Positions 46,293-58,984 of a stretch of DNA of 64,000 nucleotides are shown here, piece after piece (position 1 is the first letter of the stretch; each line of letters starts with the position of its first letter). Origin of the DNA: Acorus gramineus (lineage: Eukaryota; Streptophyta; Magnoliopsida; Acorales; Acoraceae); NCBI GenBank assembly GCA_030737835.1, contig JAUJYN010000026.1, positions 1,661,969 to 1,725,968 of the forward strand, written 5' to 3'. The position numbers and the translations under genes are program-made. The notes under the pieces are model-generated. The model was not told the DNA's origin, made no database searches, and worked only from the letters and a program-made list of their open reading frames with translations.

Positions 46293-49123
46293 TGTCACGC
46301 CCCAGGGCGGCCGTCCCCGAGACGCGGCAAGTGTATATAAAATATCAGAATCTACACAGGAGGTCAATAATATATCATACACAAACAACCAGAATGACAC
46401 ACAGACAACAAAGAGGCTGACATGATATATACACCAAATGCGGAAGCAAAAGACTGATTCTGTAAATAAACATACTACAGACTCGATACTCAATCATCTG
46501 TCCTGTGAGAGCCAATATACACAAATACAACTGAATATATACAAACGCGTGCCAAGCATGGAAATAAAATACATACAGTCAAGAAGGGATGCTGATAGCC
46601 TCTAGCACTCGCGGAACGTAGCGCTGCTCCGCTACTGAAGGAATCCCTCGGAAGGCTCCAACTGCTGCTCCGGCTCCAGCTCAGGCTCAGTGGCAACTGG
46701 GGAAAAACATATGCGAGGGGTGAGCCACACGCTCAGTGAACAGCACAACCCATGCATCACAGACAATATTGACCACAATTCAGATCTTAAAAATCCACAA
46801 TCTCTTATTAACAACAACAAAATGATAACAAATACTCAAACCAGTGGGTCGCTCAATCGCCAACCCACTACACCCTCACCCTCACCCTTCAATGGGTGAC
46901 ATAGGATTTTGGGACTGATAATCATCCAATCACAACACCAGTGGGTCGCTCATCGCCAACCCACTACACCCTCACCCTCACCCTTCAATGGGTGACATAG
47001 GATTTTGGGACTGACTAGGCTGTTGGTCACCCTTGGTCCACCGATAGTCTCTCCTCCACTCCGTAGGCCGCTTGGCTTTCACCCACAACTTCAGCACAGT
47101 CCGTCACAAATATCAGGAGGCGCCTACTGATGGGAGCCCTCACCCACAACTTCAGCACAGTCCATCACAAATATCAGGAGGCGCCTACTGATGGGAACCC
47201 TTGGAAGGGACGGCCTTTCTAACGCTGGGGCAGCCTCTACCGGATCCAACGAAGGGGACAGAACAGCCTATCCATACGCATATGATCCACTCGGATCCGC
47301 CGACAACGCACCTCAACGACTCTAATGTCATGAATTCTTCCGAATTCCTCCAGAGCGCATAACCAGTATGCGGCGGTGGAATATCATTGGGGAAAGAAAC
47401 TTGGGAGGGCAGCGTGAGTTCCCGATATAGGACACCCCGACAACCAAACAAGGAACACGGAGTACCCTAGCCCGGATCTCCCCGCTGTCCTCGCGAGGCC
47501 CCTCCCCTATAATATTCACTAAATATGCTAAAAATCATATAATTTGGTATAACATTTCTTATAATATTATTGGGACAAGAAACCTTGGGAGGGCAGCGTG
47601 AGTTCCCGATACAGGACACCCCGACAACCAAACAAGGAACACGGAGTACCCTAACCTGGGTCTCAGTGTTGACCTCGCAAGGCTCCTCCCTATAATATTA
47701 TCTAAGGCATGCAATTTATCATACACTAGCATTTAATTTAATAAATAAACTAGTAGGACGCATGCATAGGCCGAGGCTTCCTAGCATGAGAACAGGGGGA
47801 CATGATGCATGGCTCATACACATATCCTAAGGGTGCAACTCCCTAACATGCAAAGTCTAGGGTAACATGCATTCTACATTTAAATCATGCTCACATGTAA
47901 TACATATTACAATGGTTAATATAAATCCATGGTGCCCCGGGAGAGGTCGGTATACGCCCAAATGCGTGTAGCGCCTCTCTACTGGGTTGGATTGTCCCAC
48001 TCACCGGAGATCGGGTCGTCGCGCGACCGCCCGTCAAGATCTGCAAGACAGACATTTATACGGTGAGTTAAATACACAATTACAGCAAAATACTCACAAA
48101 ATACTCCAAAAGAACCCAACACTCGGGCAAACGTACATACGGCCCGTACGCACGTTAGCCCAAGCACTCCGACTCACTCCCGAACCCACGGCGACCACCC
48201 GCACGGCCACCCGCCCCGGATACGCCGCCGCGCCTCAGCCCGCGCACCCAGGCGCACCGCCGGGCCCCTGCCCGCACGCCTGGACCCGCAGCCGAGCCAC
48301 CCGGTGCGCCGCGCGCCCACTGCGTTCCGCCGCAGCAGCCCGCGCACACCCCGCACACCCACGCGCTGACCCGCGAGCACACCACAAGCCCCGCGCGCCC
48401 AGCGCCTCGCCCCGCGCGCACCCCGCGCGCACCACCAGCCTCTACCCGCGCGCACCACGCGCGCACCATCCGCTCGCACCCACTGCCCTCCTCACCGCGC
48501 GCACGCCTGCGCCTCAGCCCCAGCGCCCCGCGCGCATACTCCTCTGCAGTGCCCAGCGCCTAGCGCTCAGCACCCGCGACCAGCTCCCAGCGCTCAGCGC
48601 CCAGCACCCGGGACCCTCACCCAGCGTCCACGCGCACGCCCGCGCAACACGCGCCCAGCGCGCCTGGCAGCAAGCGTCCAACGCGCCTACCAGCCTGCCC
48701 ACGCTGCCTGCCTGCGCGCATCGTCGAGTGGCCCGAGCACTGCTCGCTTGCACGCCTGGCACTGCCCGCCTGATGCCCGAGCACCTCCTGCCCAGCACGC
48801 CTGCGCGCCCAGCCTGCCTGTCCGGCCTACCAGCGCACACTGCCCAGCCATCCTACCCGAACTAGCCCTGCCAGCCTACCCTGCGCGCCTCGGAACTGTG
48901 AAATTTCAGAAACGTTACCGGAAATTGATGAAATTTTCGTGAGAGGCCTAAAAGGGCACCAGGACGCCAAATATGCAGTTAGATTTCCAATCAGAGTTCT
49001 GTAACTCAGGTCGATAGCTAACAGTCCAAAAATTAGCGGTTCTGATCGAGAACTGAAAAAAATGAAAAACTGCCAGAACGCTCCAACGGTTACCAGCAGG
49101 CTCAAAGTGACACAAATATAATA
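46293..49123 (-). repeat. D2: solo LTR inside the D 3' LTR, TSD CTACA
   Basis: It begins TGTCACGCCCC and ends ...CACAAATATAATA (the usual terminal CA is changed to TA on the plus strand); 2831 bp. CTACA is present at 46288-46292 and 49124-49128. It contains two copies of the recurrent cassette (47394-47510, 47572-47690), a duplicated G-rich/hairpin module (about 46852-47000), a duplicated 65-bp stretch near 47080-47205, the 36-nt block (48005-48040) and a very GC-rich tract (48180-48900). Confidence 0.92.
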
Positions 49124-49128
49124 CTACA

Positions 49129-52100
49129 GACTCAATACACAATCATCTGTCCTGTGAGAGCCAATATATATAAAGAGATCCAAATAAAATACAACCGCGT
49201 GCCCAAGCACGGAAATATAATGCATACAATCAAAAAGGGGTGCTGATAGCCTCTGGTACTCGCGGGACGTAGCGCTACCCCGCTACTGATGAAATCCCTC
49301 GGGGAGCTCCTCCTTCAAGTCCGGCTCAGATAATATTGGAGAATAATAATTATGCGAGGGGTGAGCCACACGCTCAGTGAGTAGCACAACCCATGCACCA
49401 CAATTGATATTAACCACAAACATACTTATCCAGCCTCAAAGTGGCATAACAACATAAACCCAGTGGTTCGTCACATCGACGAACCACCACACCCTCACCT
49501 TCACCCCTCAATAGGTGACATAGGATATTGGGACTTATAAGCATCCATACACAAACCAGTGGGTCGCCTCATCGCAGACCCACTACACCCTCACCCTCAC
49601 CCCTCAATAGGTGACAAAGGATATTGGGACTTACAAACCAGTGGGTCACTATCGCCAACCCACTACACCCTCACCCTCACCCCTCAATATGGTGACATGG
49701 GATATTGGGACTGACTAGGCTGTTGGTCACCCTTGGTCCACCGATAGTCTCTCCTCCACTCCGTAGGCTGCTTGGCCACTCCCACAACTTCAGCACAGTC
49801 CGTCACAAATATCGGGAGGCGCCTACTGATGGGAACCCTCCACGGGACAGCCTTTCTAACGCTGGGGCAGTCTCTACACGGATCCAACGAAGGGAATAGA
49901 ACAGCCTATCCATACGCATATGATCCACTCGGATCCGTGACATCCCTTAACTGAAAAAAAGAAACCTTGGGAGGGCAGCATGAGGTCCCGATATAGGATA
50001 TCCCGACAACCAAACAAGGAACACGGAGTACCCTAGCCCGGGTCTCAACGCTGACTTCGCAAGGCCCTTTAATCCAGAGAAGGGAGACTCTACTGATGTC
50101 ATGAATTCCTCAGAATTCCTCTAGGGCGCATAACCAAGATGCGGGGAACAGATAATATAATAAGGGTGGAATATTATTGGGGAAAAGAACCTTGGGAGGG
50201 TAGCGTGAGGTCCCGATATAGGACATCCCGACAACCAAACAAGGAACACGGAGTACCCTAGCCCGGGTCTCACCGCTGTCCTCGCGAGGCCCCTCCCCTA
50301 TAATATTCACTAAGACAGGCTAATAATCACATGCTCGCATTTTATTTAAATAAAATAAACTAAATAGGAACATGCGTCGATCGGGGCTTTCCTAGCATGG
50401 AAACATGATAACAGGGTGCATGGTTCTTATACGGGTCCTAAGGGTATAAGTCCCTAGCATACAAATCTAGGGTGGCATGCATACTACAGATTATCATGCT
50501 TACATAGTTTTCATATTAAACAGGTTAATATTTACTATGGTGCCCCAGGGGAGGACGGTACACGCCCAAGTGCATGTAACGCCTCCCTACTTGGTTGGAT
50601 CGTCCCACTCACCGGTATCTGGGTTGTTGCGCGATCGTCCGTCAAGATCTGCAAGACAGGTATTTAATATGGTAAGTAAAATCCACAAATACCCCAAAAA
50701 TACACAAAACATTCTAAAAGTACCCAACACTCGGGCAAACGTACATACGGCCCGTACGCACGTTAGCCCGAGCATCCCGACTCATTCCCGCACTCCCGGC
50801 AACCACCCGCACGGCCACCCGTCCCCGGATGCGCCGCCGCGTCTCAGCCCGAGCACCCAGGCGCACCGCCGGGCCCCTGCCCGCACGCCTGGACATGTAG
50901 CCGAGCCGCCCGGCTGCACCGCGCGACCCCTGCGCCCCATCGCAGCAGCCCGCGCGCACCCCGCGCGCACACTGCATGCCCCGCGCGCCCAGTGCCTCGC
51001 CCGGCGGGCACCCGCGTGAACCTCCGCTGCCCTTGCCTCGCTCCGCGCGCACCCCGCGCGCACCACCCACTCGACCAGCAGCTCGCCTAGCCCCGGGTGC
51101 ACCCGTGCGCATTGCGCCCCAGCGCAGCGCCCCGCACGCGCACCCACCCGTTCGTACCCACTGCTCACCTCACCGCGCGCACGCCTGCGCCTCTGCCCAG
51201 CGCCTCGCGCGCAAGCCTGCGCCTCTACCCAGCCCACCCAGCATCCGCAACCCAGCGCCCAGTGCCCAGTACCCGGGACCCTCAGCCAGCGCCCACGCGC
51301 ACGCCCGGGCAACACGCGCCCAACGCGCCTGGCGGCACGTGCCCAACGCGCCTGTCAGCCTGCCCGCGTTGCTGCCCGCGCTGCTTGCCTACGTGCATCG
51401 CCGAGTGGCCCGAGCACCGCTCGCCTGCACGCCCGAGCACTGCCCGCTGATGCCCGAGCACCTCCTACCCAGCACGCCTCCGCCTGCACCCCCCGAGCGT
51501 ACGCCCGCGCGCGCGTCTGCGCGTACGCGCTCGCGTGCTCGGCAAACTGGTGCGCCTACCTGCTGCGCCCGCTGCCAGCCCTGCTACCCGCCCGGAACAG
51601 CCCTGCCAGCCCTGGCATCCTGCCCGGGACTGCCTAACACCCTGCCTGACCACCTCCAGCACCAACCACCGGCCACCCATGGCCTCCGACCGCCCCCAAC
51701 CACCTCCGACAGCCACCCACAGCCACCGACCGCCTCCCAACCCCAAAACCTTCATCCTAACAAGCATCTATGCAAGGAAAGAGAGGAAAAAGGGCTTACC
51801 AAGGGAAAGCAAGGATGCTCGGTTGCTCTCCGCGCACCGAAACCTCTCCCCAAAGGCCTCCAACGCCGGGATCTCCCTTGGCCCTCGAAATGGCCCAAAT
51901 CAGGGGAGAAAAGAGGGGCGACGGAAAGGCTAGACACGCCGAAATCCGGATTTGAAAACACCGGAGTGTACATCTATCCTTTCTATGTTTTGGGTTTTAA
52001 GGTTTGGGCACTCCAAGGGGCTCAAATGGGGGTTTTTGAGAGAGGGAGAGAGAGAAAACTCAAAGAGGAAGATGATGAATAGTGTAATACCACTTTTTAG

Positions 52101-52529
52101 CTTTCATTAAATAGCCAACTCACTTAAAATTAGGGCTAATCAAGTTTAATTAGGTTAAGTGAGGATTAGATGAGATTTGACTTGGGTCAACCCAACCAAA
52201 CTAAAAGACAAAAAGGGTTGACCAAGTCATGGGCCCACTTGACCAAGTCAAAGTCTCCCAATGACTTCTCGCTCGGTCAAAACCTGGATACGCCCCGGAA
52301 CTGCGAAATTCTGAAACGTTACCAGAATTCGACAAAATTTTTGTGAGCGGCTTGGAATGGCACCAGGACACATAATATGCAGTTAGATTTTCAATCGGAG
52401 CCCTCAATCTCTTGGCGATAGCTAACAGCCCGAAATTTTAGCGGTTCCGATTGAAAAATGAAAAAAATTGAAAAACTGCCAGAATGTCCCAACGGTTACC
52501 AGAAGGTTAAAAGTGACACATATATAACA
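49129..52529 (-). repeat. D 3' LTR, main segment
   Basis: It continues from 46292 across D2 and ends TATATAACA next to the polypurine tract. It contains three G-rich/hairpin modules (about 49459-49690), two cassette copies (49965-50085, 50175-50285), the 36-nt block (50613-50648), a GC-rich tract (about 50760-51620) and a TTGAC cluster (52145-52280). Confidence 0.88.
49459..49690. repeat. Triplicated G-rich/hairpin module in D LTR
   Basis: Three tandem variants each have an inverted repeat, a CACCCTCACC run and ATAGGTGACA(T/A)AGGATATTGGGA. The first has the stem GTGGTTCGTC/GACGAACCAC (49463-49472 and 49478-49487); the others have GTGGGTC-type stems. The D 5' LTR has the same three copies (about 55926-56170). 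Confidence 0.8.
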
Positions 52530-52546
52530 TTCTTCCCCCTTAGGAA
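52530..52546 (-). other. D polypurine tract
   Basis: The minus strand reads CCTAAGGGGGAAGAA directly before the LTR start, as in A2 and C. Confidence 0.85.
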
Positions 52547-52575
52547 ATTTTGTCCTCAAAATAATGCAAAAACAT

Positions 52576-53140
52576 CTAGGAAGGGAAGAGATGCGGATAC
52601 GCGTCACGCAAGGCGTCCTCGAGCTCTCAAGGGGCCTCGGCACCGGAACGGTGCTGCCATCGCACCTTGACCAGATGGACGGTCTTGGTGCGGAGCCTCT
52701 TCACGCGGCGGTCCATGATCACAATCAGCTGCTCCACGAATGACAGTCCGGCTCGAAGACGAGCGGCCGAACGGGATGACGTGAACAGGATCGTGGACAC
52801 ACCCTTACCCAACTGCGAACCCACCACTCCCAAACGGAGGGGTAAGAATTGGCGCTGAGGTGAGCCTCCGATTAAACTCCAGGAAGCTCTCCTCGCAAGA
52901 CGGGGACCACTCGAACCGGACATCCTTCCGAGTAAGGCGGTTAAGAGGAACAGCTATCTTCGAGAGTCCCTCGTCAAACCTCCTGCAATAACTCGCCAAA
53001 CTCGGGAAGCTCCGAATCCTTGCGGGGTTCGACGGTCGACGCCAATTTGACGCGACGAGCGTCTTGCCCGGGTCCACAGATATGCCTTTACCAAAAATCA
53101 CACAGCCCAGAAGGCCTTAAACTCCAACCAAAACTCGCAC
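52576..53140 (-). pseudogene. D pol remnants (chromodomain tail, RT/RNase H scraps)
   Basis: Two pieces are fused. 52576-52795 matches the C-terminal tail of A2/C pol (VKRLRTKTVHLVKVRWQHRSGAEA), ending with the usual TAG at 52576-52578. 52800-53130 matches the RT thumb/RNase H start ([50 protein letters not shown]). All of integrase and most of RT and RNase H are missing. It cannot encode an enzyme. Confidence 0.88.
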
Positions 53141-53895
53141 CTGATCTTCCATCCATTTGATGCTTCCATGGTATTCCTTGCCTGGGAAAAGAAACCTCGG
53201 GAGGGCACCATGAAATCCCGATATAGGATACCCCGACAACCAAACAAGGAACACGAAGTACCCTAGCCCGGGTTTCAACGCTGACTTCACAAGGCCCCTT
53301 AATCCAGAAAGGAACACTAGAAGAAGACATCATTTAAAGAACACTACTAACCCCTCCGGATCATCTATCTCTAGATGATCACCCAACGATGTCCTTCAAC
53401 ATCCATTACAAGACCGAACCCAACATCATCGGGAATGGTCAAATCAACAATTTGGTCACGAGCGACCCGTCTTCGCCTCATCCACACCCTCACTCCCGAA
53501 AGGAGACATTTTGGGACTTAGGGAGAGACTTAGACTGCTCTTCACCCCTGGTCCACCGGTAGCCTCTCCCCGCTCCGTAGCTTACCTGGTCCTTTGACCG
53601 GAAGCCTGTCTAACGCCGGGGCTGTACTACGCGGATCCAACGAAGGGGAGAGCGATTCCACGCTCGCGGCACCATTCAATAATCTCTTCCCGGGTAGCCT
53701 CTACCTGGTATACTCCCAGATCAGTACCCCTCCGACTGCATCGGTGGTACCTACTGATGGGAACTCTCTGCCAGGACGGCTACAACCCGGCTTCCTTAAC
53801 CCAAACAACCGCTCTTGACACTCGCTCACCAAAATACCACACACACTTGCATAACAGCAACCAAACACACACCCACACATATATCCTATTACTAG
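53141..53895 (-). other. D internal LTR-like block replacing protease/RT
   Basis: 53160-53330 is a long copy of the recurrent cassette. 53345-53810 resembles the middle of B-type LTRs (GATGATCACCC; CACACCCTCACTCCCG; CTGGTCCACCGGTAGCC; GGTACCTACTGATGGGA; CTACAACCCGG). 53811-53895 is unmatched A/C-rich DNA. The block lies exactly where protease and the first part of RT should be. It shows LTR-derived sequence captured into an internal region. Confidence 0.7.
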
Positions 53896-53899
53896 AGAG

Positions 53900-55311
53900 C
53901 TGGGAACACAAGATAATACCTCGAACCATGATACCCGAAGACTGCGCCTCCTCGGCCGTAAGCGCTGCAACTCTGCCCTGGACCAACCGCGGCTGAGGAG
54001 CAGGGGCACGCCTCGCCGGCTGCACTGGCTGCCCCAACTGGTCAACTCGACCACCCTGTGGCTGCTGCTGACGCTGAGGCTGGTGCGGCGGCTGGCGCGG
54101 AAGCTGCTGCTGCAAGAACTGCGGCTGCTGAGGCAGTACGCGGGGTCGGCCAGCATCAGGGCAATTGTATCTGATATGCCCGATGCGCTGACAATGGAAG
54201 CAGCGCCGCTTCTCCGGCTGCATGGACTGGATGGGCACTGCTGCAATGGGTGCTGGACCTCGCACTGGCACCACATCGACTGGAGGAGAGGCAGCCGCTG
54301 ACTGATCGAAGCGGGGCCTCTTCACCTTGCGCTGTCCCTGGTCCTGGCTCCCGGAAGGACTCTGATCTGCCGAAGGGGTCAGAACCGTCACGATGATCCC
54401 GAGGTCTCGCTCGACTGTCTTCGCTCGAGACACCAAGTCCGAGAACCTCGAGAATGCCTGGGAGGTGACGTGCACCCGAATGGCGCTGCTGAGACCCAAC
54501 TCGAAACGGCGGCACCGCGTGTCCTCATCCATCACCAAGGCTGGAGCAAATCTGGAGAGCCTCGTGAAGCGCGTGGAGTAGTCGGCGACAGACATGGAGC
54601 CCTGCGTCAGCTGCTCGAACTCCCGCATCACGATCTGGCGCGTCGAGAACGGGAAGTACTCCTCCAGGAAATACCTCTGGAATCCCGCCCAAGAAAGCTG
54701 CTCCACTCCCTCGGGGATGTCCACCACTCGGGTAGCCCACCAGTCGGCGGCGTTACCCTTCAGCATAAAGGTGGCCAGGGAGACACGCTGGCGATCGGTG
54801 CAAAGCATAGTCGAGAAGATCGTATCCACCTCCCTCAACCATCTCTCGGAGCAAGGGGGTCCTCCGTCTGACCGTGGAACTCGGGAGGGTGGAGCTTCAA
54901 AAAGGCTGCGAGGCCACTTTGCTGCACTCGCACTGCAGCCTCTAGCACCACCTCCCTCTCCTGGGGATCCTGAACTCTGCCGCCGGAACACCACAGGGAC
55001 TGGGGGTACATCGGGTACCACAGGTGGATCTGCCACCAAAGGGACCTGCGGAACTGCCTCGCGGGCCGCCCGCAGCTCCTGAATATCCCAGCCTGCTCTG
55101 CCAACACCCTCGTCTGGGCCTCCAATGCCCTGGTCTGCGTCTCCACCAAATCTGCTAACCGCGCAAACGGGCGCTCCCAAGCAGGAGGCTCCTCTGCCGA
55201 TCCTGGCCTCACGGCTGAGGACTCTCCAATAGCATCCTCGTCTCTGGTAGGTCCGGAAACCTCCAAAGGTCGAGAGGGACCTCGTCCGCGCCGTCCTCTA
55301 CGAGGAGGCAT
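53900..55311 (-). pseudogene. gag: D gag (retained, frameshifted, protease lost)
   Basis: The ATG at 55311 gives MPPRRGRRGRGPSRPLEVSG. Capsid motifs are EREVVLEAAVRVQQSGL, ERWLREVDTIFSTMLC, LKGNAADWWATRVV, FLEEYFPFSTRQIVMREFEQ and YSTRFTRLSRFAP. The zinc knuckle CFHCQRIGHIRYNC lies near 54160-54200, followed by a Gln-rich stretch. Homology stops just before the protease DSGA, at GIMVRGIILCSQL near 53900. From about 54835 down to 53900 the frame is open; shifts lie near 55090, 55000 and 54850. It is the longest and best-kept coding part of D, consistent with an element that once supplied only Gag. Confidence 0.88.
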
Positions 55312-55412
55312 ATCAGCACCCTAAGAAAACCAGACACTAGGATCAGAATACTCATATAGAAATCCTAGGACTCATCTCTACGAAAGAAGACAATTGGCTC
55401 TGACAGGACCAG

Positions 55413-55424
55413 GCTCTGATACCA
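55413..55424 (-). other. D primer binding site (initiator tRNA-Met)
   Basis: The minus strand reads TGGTATCAGAGC, five bases from the LTR edge at 55430. Confidence 0.92.
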
Positions 55425-55429
55425 ACTTT

Positions 55430-58400
55430 TGTCACGCCCCAGGGCGGCCGTCCCCGGGACGCGGCAAGTGTATATATGATATCAGTAAACAGGAGTCAAT
55501 AATATACCATAACCAAGCAACTAGAATGACACACAGACAACAAAAAGGCTGACATGATATATACACCAAAATGCGGAAGCGAAAGACTGAATCTGTAAAT
55601 AAAACATACTACAGACTCGATACACAATCATCTGTCCTGTGAGAGCCAATATACACAATATAAATAAATATACAAACGCGTGCTCAAGCACGGAAATAAA
55701 ATACATACCACCAAAAAGGGATGCTGATAGCCTCCTACACTCGCGGGACGTAGCGCTGCTCCGCTACTGAAGGAATCCCTCGGGGCTCCTCCTTCATCGG
55801 CTCAGTAACTGGAGAAAATAATATGCGAGGGGTGAGCCACACGCTCAGTGAACAGCACAACCCATGCATCACAATATATTAACCACAAACAACAACCAGC
55901 CTCAAAGTGGCATAACATCATAATTCCAGTGGTTCGTACATCGCCGAACCACCACACCCTCACTCTCACCCCTCAATAGGTGACATAGGATATTGGGACT
56001 TATAATCATCCATACACAAACCAGTGGGTCGCCTCATCGCAGACCCACTACACCCTCACCCTCACCCCTCAATAGGTGACAAAGGATATTGGGACTTACA
56101 AACCAGTGGGTCGCCACATCGCCAACCCACCACACCCTCACCCTCACCCCTCAATATGGTGACATGGGATATTGGGACTGACTAGGCTGTTGGTCACCCT
56201 TGGTCCACCGATGGTCTCTCCTCCACTCCGTAGGCTGCTTGGCCACTCCCACAACTTCAGCACAGTCCGTCACAAATATCGGGAGGCGCCTACTGATGGG
56301 AGCCCCTTCATGGGACAGCCTTTCTAACGCTGAGGCAGTCTCTACACGGATCCAACGAAGGGAATAGAACAGCCTATCCATACGCATATGATCCACTCGG
56401 ATCCGCGACATCCCTTAGACTGAAAAAAAAAACCTTGGGAGGGCAGCATGAGGTCCCGATATAGGATATCCTGACAACCAAACAAGGAACACGGAGTACC
56501 CTAGCCCGGGTCTCAACGCTGACTTCGCAAGGCCCTTTAATCCAGAGAAGGGAGACTCTACTGATGTCATGAATTCCTCAGAATTCCTCCAGGGCGCATA
56601 ACCAAGATGCGGGGAACATATAATATAATAAGGGTGGAATATTATTGGGGAAAAGAACCTTGGGAGGGCAGCGTGAGGTCCCGATATAGGACATCCCGAC
56701 AACCAAACAAGGAACACGGAGTACCCTAGCCCGGGTCTCACCGCTGTCCTCGCGAGGCCCCTCCCCTATAATATTCACTAAGACAGGCTAATAATCACAT
56801 GCTCGCATTTTATTTAAACAAATTAAACTAAATGGGAACATGCATCGGTCGGGGCTTTCCTAGCATGGAAACATGATAACAGGGTGCATGGTTCTTATAC
56901 GGGTCCTAAGGGTATAAGTCCCTAGCATACAAATCTAGGGTGGCATGCATACTACAGATTATCATGCTTTCATAGTTTTCACATTAAACAGGTTAATATT
57001 CACTACGATGCCCCAGGGGAGGACAGTACACGCCCAAGTGCATGTAACGCCTCCCTACTGGGTTGGATCGTCCCACTCACCGGTATCTGGGTCGTCGCGC
57101 GACCGTCCGTCAAGATCTGCAAGACAGGTATTTAATACGGTGAGTAAAATCCACAAATACCCCTAAAATACACTAAAAATACTCTAAAATACCCAACACT
57201 CGGGCAAACGTACATACGGCCCGTACGCACGCTAGCCCGAGCACCCCGGCTCACTCCCGCACTCCCGGCAACCATCCGCACGGCCACCCGTCCCCGGATG
57301 CACCGCCGCGCCTCAGCCCGCGCACCCAGGCGCACCACCGGGTCCCCGCCCGCACGCCTGGGCATGCAGCCGAGCCACCCAGGTGCACCGCGCGACCCCT
57401 GCGCCCCATCGCCGATGCCCGCGCGCACCCCGCACGCCCCGCGCTGGCCCGCGCGCACACCGCATGCCCCGTACGCCCAGCGCCTCGCCCCGCGCGCACC
57501 TCCGCTGCCCTTTCCTCGCTCCGCGCGCACCCCCCGCGCACCACCCACTCGACCAGCAGCTCGCCTAGCCCCAGGTGCACCCGTGCGCACTGCGCCCCAG
57601 CGCAGCGCCCCGCACGCGCACCCGCCCGCTCGCACCCACTTCTCACCTCACCGCGCGCACGCCTGCGCCTCTGCCCAGCGCCCCGCGCGCACGCCTGCGC
57701 CTCTGCCCAGCCCACCCAGCATTCGCGACCCAGCGCCCAGCACCCGGGACCCTCACCCAGCGCTCACGCGCACGCCCGCGCAACACATGCCCAGCGCGCC
57801 TGTTAGCACGCACCCAGCGCGCCTCCCAGCCTGCCCGCGCTGCTGCCCGCGCTGCTTGCCTGCGCGCATCGCCGAGTGGCCCGAGCACCACTCGCCTGCA
57901 CCCCCAAGCACTGCCCGCCTGATGGCCGAGCACCTCCTAACCGGCACGCCTCCCCCTGCACCCCCCGAGCGCACGCCCGCGCGCGCGCCCGGCAAACTGG
58001 TGCGCCTTCCTGCTGCGCCCGCTGCTAGCCCTGCTACCCGCCCGGAACAGCCCTGCCAGCCCTGGCATCCTGCCCGGGGCTGCCTAACACCCTGCCTGAC
58101 CACCTCCAGCACCAACCACCGGCCACCCATGGCCTCCGACCGCCCCCAACCACCTCCGACAGCCACCCACAGCCACCGACCGCCTCCCAACCCCAAATCC
58201 ATCATCCTAACAAGCATCTATGCAAGGAAAGAGAGGAAAAAGGGCTTACCAAGGGAAAGCAAGGATGCTCGGTTGCTCTCCGCGCACCGAAACCTCTCCC
58301 CAAAGGCCTCCAACGTCGGGATCTCCCTTGGCCCTCGAAATGGCCCAAATCAGGGGAGAAAAGAGGGGCGACGGAAAGGCTAGACACGCCGAAATCCAGA

Positions 58401-58979
58401 TTTGAAAACACCGGGGTGTAGATCTACACTTCCTATGTTTTAGGTTTTAAGGTTTGGGCACTCCAAGGGGCTCAAATGGAGGTTTTTGAGAGAGGGGGAG
58501 AGAGAAAGCAAAAAGAGGAAGATGATGAATAGTGTAATACCACTTTTTAGTTTTCATTAAATAGCCAACTCACTTAAAATTAGGGCTAATCAAGTTTAAT
58601 TAGGCTTAAGTGAGGATTAGATGAGATTTGACTTGGGTCAACCCAACCAAACTAAAAGACAAAAAGGGTTGACCAAGTCATGGGCCCACTTGACCAAGTC
58701 AAAGTCTCCCAATGACTTCTCGCTCGGTCAAAACCCGGATATGCCCCGGAACTGCGAAATTCTGAAACGTACCGGAATTCGATGAAATTTTCGTGAGCGG
58801 CTTGGAATGGCACCAGGACACATAATATGCAGTTAGATTTTCAATCGGAGCCCTCAATCTCAGGGCGATAGCTAACAACCCAAAATTTTTGCAGTTCCGA
58901 ATGAAAAACAAAAAAAATCGAAAAACTGCATGAATGTCCCAACGGTTACCAGAAGGTTAAAATTGACACATATATAACA
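55430..58979 (-). repeat. D 5' LTR, 3550 bp
   Basis: It runs (plus strand) TGTCACGCCCC to TATATAACA, followed by the target copy CACAA. It is colinear with the D 3' LTR: triple G-rich/hairpin module, two cassette copies (56430-56550, 56655-56768), 36-nt block (about 57080-57115), GC-rich tract (about 57210-58100), TTGAC cluster (58620-58740). The long open frames in the GC-rich tract run on both strands and look compositional. Confidence 0.9.
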
Positions 58980-58984
58980 CACAA

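Larger units (their letters stand above)
46105..58979 (-). mobile_element. Element D: gag-only chromovirus derivative, TSD CACAA
   Basis: The LTRs are at 55430-58979 and at 46105-46292 plus 49129-52529 (split by solo LTR D2). CACAA at 46100-46104 is repeated at 58980-58984. The 2.9-kb internal region keeps gag, then has an LTR-like block where protease and RT should be, then scraps of RT/RNase H and the chromodomain tail. It keeps a primer site and a polypurine tract. It resembles the gag-only non-autonomous LTR elements called TR-GAG in plants, which are thought to use a partner's Pol; that placement is my inference. Confidence 0.88.

Noticed and set aside
46105..52529. One very large LTR of about 6.4 kb
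   Set aside because: Resolved as a D LTR of about 3.6 kb split by the D2 solo LTR, with CTACA duplications.
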